This document shows positions 14,702 through 20,436 of a DNA stretch of 20,436 nucleotides, one piece after another. The stretch is from DASYAN01 sp036501345 (GTDB taxonomy: Bacteria; Chloroflexota; Ktedonobacteria; Ktedonobacterales; Ktedonobacteraceae). The stretch is taken from contig DASYAN010000464.1 of NCBI GenBank assembly GCA_036501345.1, positions 1-20,436 on the forward strand. The letters are read 5' to 3'. The notes beneath the pieces were generated by a model. The model did not search any database, was not told where the DNA came from, and was given only the letters and a program-made list of their open reading frames with translations. The stretch's first letter is position 1. Every line of letters begins with the position of its first letter. The translations under genes and the position numbers were made by a program.

Positions 14702-17485
14702 ATGCAGACAGCACCGAGAATACCTAGTCTGATTATGAGCAGTCCGTTCAATATTACCAAATCTTTTGTCAGGCTACGGGAAGTCAATGATGGGATGGCT
14801 GGTCTGGACCTTGGGCGCAAGCAAATTGAGTATCGTGGCATCTTGGCAATGAGTTGCGTCAATTTTGCGCTAATGTCAGAAAAAGAGCAAGATGGTATTA
14901 TTGAAGGGTTTAAGGGCTTTCTCAATGGGCTGCCTTTTCCGATTCAGATTTTGATTCGCAATCTGCCTTACGATATTGAGAGCTATCTGCATGCCATGGA
15001 GTCGATTGAAGGAGATATGGCAGCGGTGGCCCGCGATCATGCTCAGTTTGTGCGTACTCTCTCCTCGCGTCGAGCGCTACTCAAACGGGAATATTATATT
15101 ATTGTCCCGGCAGAATATGACAAAACCAGCGACCCCACAGAAGCCTTAATCACAGCTCAACTCAAACTCGAACTGCGCATGGAGGAACTTCTCCAGCAAC
15201 TTGAACGCATGGGACTCACTGGTAGGCTCTTAACGCGTATAGAGATTGTTACTCTGTATCAGAGCTGCTTTCTCTTTCAGGATGTACAGCCCACACCCAT
15301 CACTAATACCATGCTCGAAGGAATCAATAAACCGAGCCTCTCAGCAGTAGATCATGCTCCTGTCTCTAATGGCCTCTCTCGCTCCCTTACTGGGTTGAGC
15401 ATCGCTGAACAAGAAGCAGAACTCCTTGATCTCACTCGATCTTTACCAATGAGACAAGAGGAAAATCAGCAACAACGATGGGATCCCTTCTTACTCTTCA
15501 AAACCTTTATGCCGAAAAAATGGCAACAAAACACTCAAGCAAGACCAGCTCTTCCTGAGTTTGGACGGCTCTCGGATCTGGTGGCGCCCGGCTCTATAGA
15601 GGTCTTTCCTTCTTTTATCCGTATCGATAATGAACTGAAGCCTGAGTACAGCAAGACCTTGGCTCTGGTCCGTTATCCCCGCAGTGCCTATCCGGGGTGG
15701 TTAGATCAGATTATTCAGATTGACCAACCCTATATTGATTTTAGCATTCATATTACTCCCCATCCTCCAGAGCTGGTCAGTGCTCAACTGGGCCGCAAAG
15801 TAACGCAACTGCGTGGCTCAGTAATTATCTCTCAGCGTGAGGGCAGATCAGTTGATCCCGTAACCAAGATTGCTCTGGAAGATGTAGAACAACTGCGAGA
15901 TAATCTCGCTCGAGGAGACGAAAGAGTCTTTAGTATCAATGTGTTTATGCGCATTCGTGCGCAAAATCACCGGACTTTGGTCAAACATAGCAATCGGCTC
16001 AGCGCCAAGATCCGCAGCCTGGATTTCCGGGCATTACCCACTCACTGGCAGCATCATCTGGGCTTGCTCAGTTGTCTGCCTGATGGCATGAACGCCTTGC
16101 CACATACTCGCCTGTTTGGAACCGGATCAGCAGGAACGTTCTTCCCATTTACGGGTAGCGATATCAGTATGGACAACGGAGTGATGTTTGGGGTTCAAGC
16201 CAGTGGGGGACTGGTGATCATCAACCCCTTTAATAGCAAGGCATTGGAAAATGCCAATATGGTGGTCTTTGCCAAATCTGGCTCTGGCAAGAGTTTCTTC
16301 CTCAAGACCGTCTCTTGTCGTTTACTCTCCACCTGTAATGTCTACGTGGTCGATCCGGAGGCCGAATATCAGAACTTATGTGAGCAGGTGCATGGCCAAT
16401 ATGTGCGCCTTTCCACTGACTCCCTGCAGATCAATCCCTTTGAACTCTATGCAACAGCCAAAACTATAGAAGTGGATGAAGATGAAGAGTTACAAGCTGA
16501 GGAAGGCAATTTTTTTCGCGAAAAGCTCCTAAACCTGCTTATGTTACTCGAATTGATCTTATCGGATCAGGGAACACTTCCGCAAATAGAGAAAGCCTTT
16601 CTGTATCAGTGTTTGATCAAAACCTATGAAAATCGGGGCATTACGATGGATCCTGCTACGCACGCTCGCCAACCCCCCAATATGCAAGAGTTCTTTGTGA
16701 TCCTCTCCAGTACTAAGCGCGGGGATGACCGCTTTGGGGTGGGCAAGGATACCTATGGATTGAGCGAACGCTTGGAACGCTATCTACATCTCTTCCCGGC
16801 CAGAACGCGCATTTCGCTGGCCAATCGCTATATCGATTTCAATATTCGCGAACTCAATGAGGCACTCAAACCGATTGGACTCTTTATCATCACGGAATTC
16901 TTATGGACCAAGATGCGGCAAGCACGGCGCTCAAATATCATTAAGTCTAATACGATCATCCTGATTGACGAAGCCTGGTTGCTGATGAAGTTCCACCAGG
17001 GGGCCAAGTTCCTGGAAGAGTTTGCTAGGCGTATTCGTAAATATGGCGGTGGACTCTGGTGTACGACCCAGAATTCCGACGACTTCTTAGGTTCGGATGA
17101 AGGCAAAACTATCCTGGCCATGTCGACGATGAAATTTTTGATGAAGCAAGACTCCAGTACGATTGAGTCAGTCATAAGCACCTTCAACCTGAGTCCCAAG
17201 CAAAAGAGCTTTTTGCTGAGCGCCAGACGAGGTGAAGGGCTATTTGCGACGAGAACCTGGACTCAGATGCAAGTGCTCGCCTCACCCATGGAGACCAAGA
17301 TGGCCAACACGACTCTGATTACTCAAGCCCAAGCTCAGCAGCAAAAAGTCTTTCTTGAGCAGGATTTTCAGCATCTCGCGGAGATGAATAAGCAGCTTGA
17401 AGGACCAAAGCAACAACTCTTGCTGGAGAGGAATCATCAAAGCAAAGAAGACCACTCTGGATCTGAAGTACAGCACCATCGATGA
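14702..17485 (+). CDS. VirB4/TraC-type conjugation ATPase
   Basis: The 927-residue protein has the two-part VirB4 layout. The N-terminal domain contains IQILIRNLPYDIESYLHAM and a middle portion leading to GVQASGGLVIINPF. The C-terminal RecA-like ATPase domain has Walker A KSGSGKS (525-531) and Walker B IILIDEAW (752-759), and motifs typical of VirB4 follow: TTQNSDDFL, STMKFLMKQDSS and LSPKQKSFLLSARRGEG. VirB4 ATPases power pilus assembly and DNA transfer through type IV secretion channels at the inner face of the membrane. The ATG at 14702 has GAGG 9 nt upstream. The C-terminal 60 residues are Gln/Lys-rich and likely coiled. It is the strongest evidence that this region is a conjugative or mobilisable module. 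Confidence 0.92.
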   Translation: MQTAPRIPSLIMSSPFNITKSFVRLREVNDGMAGLDLGRKQIEYRGILAMSCVNFALMSEKEQDGIIEGFKGFLNGLPFPIQILIRNLPYDIESYLHAMESIEGDMAAVARDHAQFVRTLSSRRALLKREYYIIVPAEYDKTSDPTEALITAQLKLELRMEELLQQLERMGLTGRLLTRIEIVTLYQSCFLFQDVQPTPITNTMLEGINKPSLSAVDHAPVSNGLSRSLTGLSIAEQEAELLDLTRSLPMRQEENQQQRWDPFLLFKTFMPKKWQQNTQARPALPEFGRLSDLVAPGSIEVFPSFIRIDNELKPEYSKTLALVRYPRSAYPGWLDQIIQIDQPYIDFSIHITPHPPELVSAQLGRKVTQLRGSVIISQREGRSVDPVTKIALEDVEQLRDNLARGDERVFSINVFMRIRAQNHRTLVKHSNRLSAKIRSLDFRALPTHWQHHLGLLSCLPDGMNALPHTRLFGTGSAGTFFPFTGSDISMDNGVMFGVQASGGLVIINPFNSKALENANMVVFAKSGSGKSFFLKTVSCRLLSTCNVYVVDPEAEYQNLCEQVHGQYVRLSTDSLQINPFELYATAKTIEVDEDEELQAEEGNFFREKLLNLLMLLELILSDQGTLPQIEKAFLYQCLIKTYENRGITMDPATHARQPPNMQEFFVILSSTKRGDDRFGVGKDTYGLSERLERYLHLFPARTRISLANRYIDFNIRELNEALKPIGLFIITEFLWTKMRQARRSNIIKSNTIILIDEAWLLMKFHQGAKFLEEFARRIRKYGGGLWCTTQNSDDFLGSDEGKTILAMSTMKFLMKQDSSTIESVISTFNLSPKQKSFLLSARRGEGLFATRTWTQMQVLASPMETKMANTTLITQAQAQQQKVFLEQDFQHLAEMNKQLEGPKQQLLLERNHQSKEDHSGSEVQHHR

Positions 17486-17523
17486 TAAGTACTAGTCTAT
17501 AAGTAAATAAGGAGAAATAAATC

Positions 17524-17670
17524 ATGGATTATAACAGGATTAGATCTGAAGGCGATATAAAATTAGCAAAATTAAGCATAGAAAGAGAAAACCGTCGTCG
17601 TCTTAAGCTTCCTGACAAGACGGGAATAATAACGCAGCATATTGAGGAAATTTTTCACGAAGGGGTCTAG
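17524..17670 (+). CDS. 48-residue opening frame of the long coiled-coil gene, ended by amber codon in a hairpin loop
   Basis: An excellent Shine-Dalgarno AAGGAGA lies 9 nt before the ATG at 17524. The peptide (MDYNRIRSEGDIKLAKLSIE, then RENRRRLKLPDKTGIITQ, then HIEEIFHEGV) is charged and helical, like the protein encoded downstream. Its TAG stop at 17668-17670 is in the same frame as the following 922 open codons. It may be the true N-terminus of the long protein (stop read through, or recent nonsense mutation) or a separate short peptide. It lies 38 bp after the VirB4 stop, in the same operon. Confidence 0.6.
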   Translation: MDYNRIRSEGDIKLAKLSIERENRRRLKLPDKTGIITQHIEEIFHEGV

Positions 17671-17686
17671 CGACCCCTTCGTGAAA
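17653..17686 (+). other. Perfect 15-bp inverted repeat with UAGC loop containing the in-frame stop
   Basis: TTTCACGAAGGGGTC (17653-17667) is the exact reverse complement of 17672-17686, and the loop is the four bases TAGC. The loop's TAG is the only stop in the frame from 17524 to 20436. No T tract follows on the plus strand, so it is not a standard intrinsic terminator. Confidence 0.95.
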
Positions 17687-17748
17687 CTGGCACAAAAATC
17701 GCTAATGTCGCCCACGACGACCCAGGTGGCCAAAGGAGAGAGCTTGCG

Positions 17749-20436
17749 TTGTCTATTGAGCAATATGAACGTGAAAAGGCGAAATATGCTGTAGCACTCA
17801 AGCAAAGACTAATCGCATTGCAAAAGCAAGATGGAAAAATTAGTGATGCCATCCGCAAACTTCCAGATAAAGCTGTGGAATTGTATCAAGCATACATAGA
17901 GTATCCTTTCAACGACAATTTTAAAGACTATGGAGAAGATAAAGCAAAAGCATCAGGAAATCGCAATAATCGTATAAGTCTTATAAATCAATCGATAGCG
18001 TTATATCTTCTGAATTCACTCGAAAATCTTGAAAAACTAAAAATAACTGATACACCAGAGTTTAAAGAAATGCTGTATTTCTTGCATATGTTACAAGCGA
18101 AACGGATTGATAGAGCAGATCTGGGCAAAGTGGCAAGGGAATTTGAAAAACAAGCCGAACTGGCTAAAGCACAAATTGCCCACTCTCAAAAACAAAATAG
18201 TGAAGGCAGTGATCATTCTATATATATACAAGGCTTGTCCGACGGGATAGGACGCGAATCACGCCTACTGCGTCAATTGAAAGCAGGCTATGTGAATGAC
18301 TACAGTCAGCAAGCCGAAGAACGAGCTAAAGAACTTGAGAAGATACTCGAGCATGTTGAAAAACATAGACGAGAGACTGAAGCAAAAATCGATGCAGATA
18401 TTAGTCAGGCTCAAAAAAGAGCTAATGCAGCCGGTGACGTTCGAATACGAGATGATGCTGTTAATGGAATGCTCGCACCATCTACAACAAGAGCCACTGA
18501 CGCCCAAGACAGAACGACATTTGCTAGAGATAGAGCTGCAGCAATTCCAATTGGGCATAACCCATATAAAGGACTGGCAGATACAATAAATGCGGGAGGT
18601 GCAGGTGTTTTAGGTGACGCAATAGATACCCAGATTCAACAAGCCATTACCAATGCACAAGGAGAAGCTCGAAGATCCAGAAGACTGACTAGAAGAGCTA
18701 GAATACGGGCTGAAGAAGCTAGAACACGGGCTAAGCAGGCTGAAACTCGAGCTAAAGAAGCTGGGACACGGTCCAGAATAGCAAAAGCGTATAATAGAAA
18801 TGGTATAAGTGACCAAGCAGCTAGAGATGTAGAAAATCATGCTAAGAAGATTGAAGAATGGGAAAAAGAAGTAATTAAAAATGCTTGTTCAATAGAATCA
18901 CATAATATAAGTATAGAAAGTGAATCTAAGTCCATAATTGGTTATCTTCGACAAATGCGAGGTCTTAGAGTTCAAGCTGTGCTTACTGATGCAGATAGAA
19001 GTGAGCTTACGAAATTTGCAATCAATATAGAAAAATCTGAAACAGCTAAAAATAGTGCTATAGCTTTTGAAGTACAAAACACGCAAAAAGAGCATGAAAT
19101 ACTACAAAATATAAATAATGAATTGCCAAACGAGTTAGCAGCTTTAAGAAGAGAGCAACCCACTGAAACAGCAATTACGAATCTCGCTACTCAAGATCTA
19201 GGCCATCTACAAAACCTTGTAGATCAACAAAGAGCACTTGAGGTGACTCTAAGAGGTAGACCTGCTGTAGGGGCAGGGGCAGCTGTACTAGGCCTAATTG
19301 AGAGAGAAAGAAATGAGTCTGAAGCTACGCAAGCAATTGAACGAGCTATTCTTGAGGGAGTAGCCAATATAGGGCCAAGAGAGCCAATAGGTCCAATTAA
19401 ACGTACAGAAGCAACATGTAGACGGGCAGTAGAAAACCAGCGGACTAGTTTTCAGGCAGCTTTGCAACAAGTCGAGGTCACTGAAAGGGCAGCTGCAGAA
19501 GCCCTCAAGCACAATGCCATCCACATGGAAGGAAATGTCACAGACGATGCTGAGCAGGCAATAGAGCGGCTTCAAAAGATCAAAGATAACCTCGCTGATC
19601 AAGATGAAGAAGGACTGAAAAATCGTTCGAAAGGGCACCTCTTCATCGATCCAAAGGTTGGAAAGTTCACCCTCAATAAGGTCTGGATGAGTGTCAGGGA
19701 AATTAATAGTTGGGACTTTTCTAAGTCAGGTCAAACCACCGTCGAATTCAGGCCAGATATCACACAGATCAAGCTATCCCGCCAGAGTCGTGATGGAAGT
19801 AAGATTGAGTTGGAACCAATCTACCCAAAAAGACTCTTGGAGAAGGGGATTGAGAACTCAGAGTATAGCCTCACACTCAAGATCGATGGCGATACCTTTA
19901 GTGAGGGCAATAAGAGAAGGATTGGTATACTAACATATATTGATAAAGAGGCTGAAAGGGATGAAATAAAAAATGCTGAGGATGAGGGCAGAGCAGTAAG
20001 AGAGGAAGACTATAAGAAAACAGTAGAGTTTGATATGGAAAGAGCTAACACAATTCATCTGATGATCGATCTGGTCAATGAAAAAAACAATGCGCCGGCT
20101 CTCGGGTTTGATTATACCATCGAGACGATGCCCGAGCCGGTTATCGACCACGAAGATGCAGTGAAACAGAAACAGGGTGTAGCAGGCTGGAGTGATGAGG
20201 AAAAGCGGCGTATGTGTAAGCTCGATCTGGACAGAGGCATGCTCATTCTTCCTAATGGTCAGGAGTACCCAATGAATAAGTTTGACTGGACAGAGACTAA
20301 ATTTGATGAAGAGAATGGCCTCACGCTCCAATACAAGGGACCCAAGGAGTTGTCCCAGGTCAATTTAATGGCGGCTGGTTCCTCTGATATCTTTGATGAA
20401 AAGTTATTGGATTCGACAACAGCTGTGGAAAAGACG
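17749..20436 (+). CDS. Very long charged coiled-coil protein of the conjugation block, C-terminus cut by window edge
   Basis: The frame is open from the amber codon (17671) to the window end. If it is an independent gene, the best start is TTG at 17749, with AAAGGAGAG about 10 nt upstream; otherwise it continues from the ATG at 17524. There is no signal peptide or membrane span. The first two thirds are helical and rich in Glu, Lys, Arg, Ala and Gln. An Arg/Ala/Glu heptad-like stretch at 18661-18790 has repeated RAEEARTRAKQAETRAKEA-type units, marking a coiled coil. From about 19640 the protein becomes beta-like (HLFIDPKVGKFTLNKVWMS, then TVEFRPDITQIKLS), and near 20230 a possible second copy appears (MLILPNGQEYPMNKFDW). 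It is slightly more AT-rich than VirB4. No family is recognised; its place suggests a structural or surface component of the transfer system. Confidence 0.62.
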   Translation, partial: MSIEQYEREKAKYAVALKQRLIALQKQDGKISDAIRKLPDKAVELYQAYIEYPFNDNFKDYGEDKAKASGNRNNRISLINQSIALYLLNSLENLEKLKITDTPEFKEMLYFLHMLQAKRIDRADLGKVAREFEKQAELAKAQIAHSQKQNSEGSDHSIYIQGLSDGIGRESRLLRQLKAGYVNDYSQQAEERAKELEKILEHVEKHRRETEAKIDADISQAQKRANAAGDVRIRDDAVNGMLAPSTTRATDAQDRTTFARDRAAAIPIGHNPYKGLADTINAGGAGVLGDAIDTQIQQAITNAQGEARRSRRLTRRARIRAEEARTRAKQAETRAKEAGTRSRIAKAYNRNGISDQAARDVENHAKKIEEWEKEVIKNACSIESHNISIESESKSIIGYLRQMRGLRVQAVLTDADRSELTKFAINIEKSETAKNSAIAFEVQNTQKEHEILQNINNELPNELAALRREQPTETAITNLATQDLGHLQNLVDQQRALEVTLRGRPAVGAGAAVLGLIERERNESEATQAIERAILEGVANIGPREPIGPIKRTEATCRRAVENQRTSFQAALQQVEVTERAAAEALKHNAIHMEGNVTDDAEQAIERLQKIKDNLADQDEEGLKNRSKGHLFIDPKVGKFTLNKVWMSVREINSWDFSKSGQTTVEFRPDITQIKLSRQSRDGSKIELEPIYPKRLLEKGIENSEYSLTLKIDGDTFSEGNKRRIGILTYIDKEAERDEIKNAEDEGRAVREEDYKKTVEFDMERANTIHLMIDLVNEKNNAPALGFDYTIETMPEPVIDHEDAVKQKQGVAGWSDEEKRRMCKLDLDRGMLILPNGQEYPMNKFDWTETKFDEENGLTLQYKGPKELSQVNLMAAGSSDIFDEKLLDSTTAVEKT

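Noticed and set aside
17653..17686. The amber hairpin as a rho-independent terminator
   Set aside because: The stem is strong but the following bases (CTGGCACAAAAATC) contain no T tract, and the minus-strand side also lacks a proper T run.
1..20436. CRISPR arrays, tRNA or rRNA genes
   Set aside because: No regularly spaced 25-40 bp repeats with unique spacers and no tRNA-like or rRNA-like segments were recognised; the 21-bp repeat blocks are too short in period to be CRISPR.

Overview
The window looks like accessory DNA from a large, transposon-rich bacterial genome, most likely a Ktedonobacteria-type member of the Chloroflexota. That guess rests on gene style: a HTH/NB-ARC regulator fused to a LamG domain, a secreted chitinase-like lipoprotein, several decayed insertion sequences and a VirB4-type conjugation block in mid-GC DNA. 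No rRNA, tRNA or CRISPR array was seen, so the taxonomic guess is inference.

Region 1 (1-3250) is an oxidative or detoxification cassette. A FAD-dependent aromatic monooxygenase, cut by the left edge, diverges from a SRPBCC-fold protein. A convergent TetR-family regulator overlaps the end of the SRPBCC gene. Two overlapping divergent sigma70-like promoters can be drawn between the monooxygenase and the SRPBCC gene.

Region 2 (3250-7490) holds two minus-strand genes that may form a sensing pair. One is a secreted GH18/chitinase-like protein whose catalytic Glu position is Asp. The other is a 762-residue protein with a HTH, an NB-ARC NTPase, one membrane span and a LamG domain, which reads as a membrane-tethered STAND receptor and transcription regulator. 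Upstream of each gene, in the same orientation, lies a block of three AGGGAACAACTT-like repeats spaced 21-22 bp apart. These could be a shared operator or leftovers of transposon ends.

Region 3 (7485-12110) is a transposon graveyard. It contains a short copy of the NB-ARC segment, transposon-end-like repeats, two small doubtful genes, an apparently intact IS5/IS4-type DDE element, and an ISL3 element with good terminal inverted repeats but a nonsense codon that removes the catalytic Glu.

Region 4 (12127-20436) is a probable conjugation or type IV secretion block. An unknown gene points left. A leader-like intergenic region is followed by a VirB2/TrbC-like small membrane protein, a single-span membrane protein, a VirB4 ATPase, and a very long charged coiled-coil protein that runs off the right edge. 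The most striking feature is here. The long reading frame, started by a strong ribosome binding site at 17524, stays open to the window end except for one in-frame TAG, and that TAG sits exactly in the 4-nt loop of a perfect 15-bp inverted repeat.
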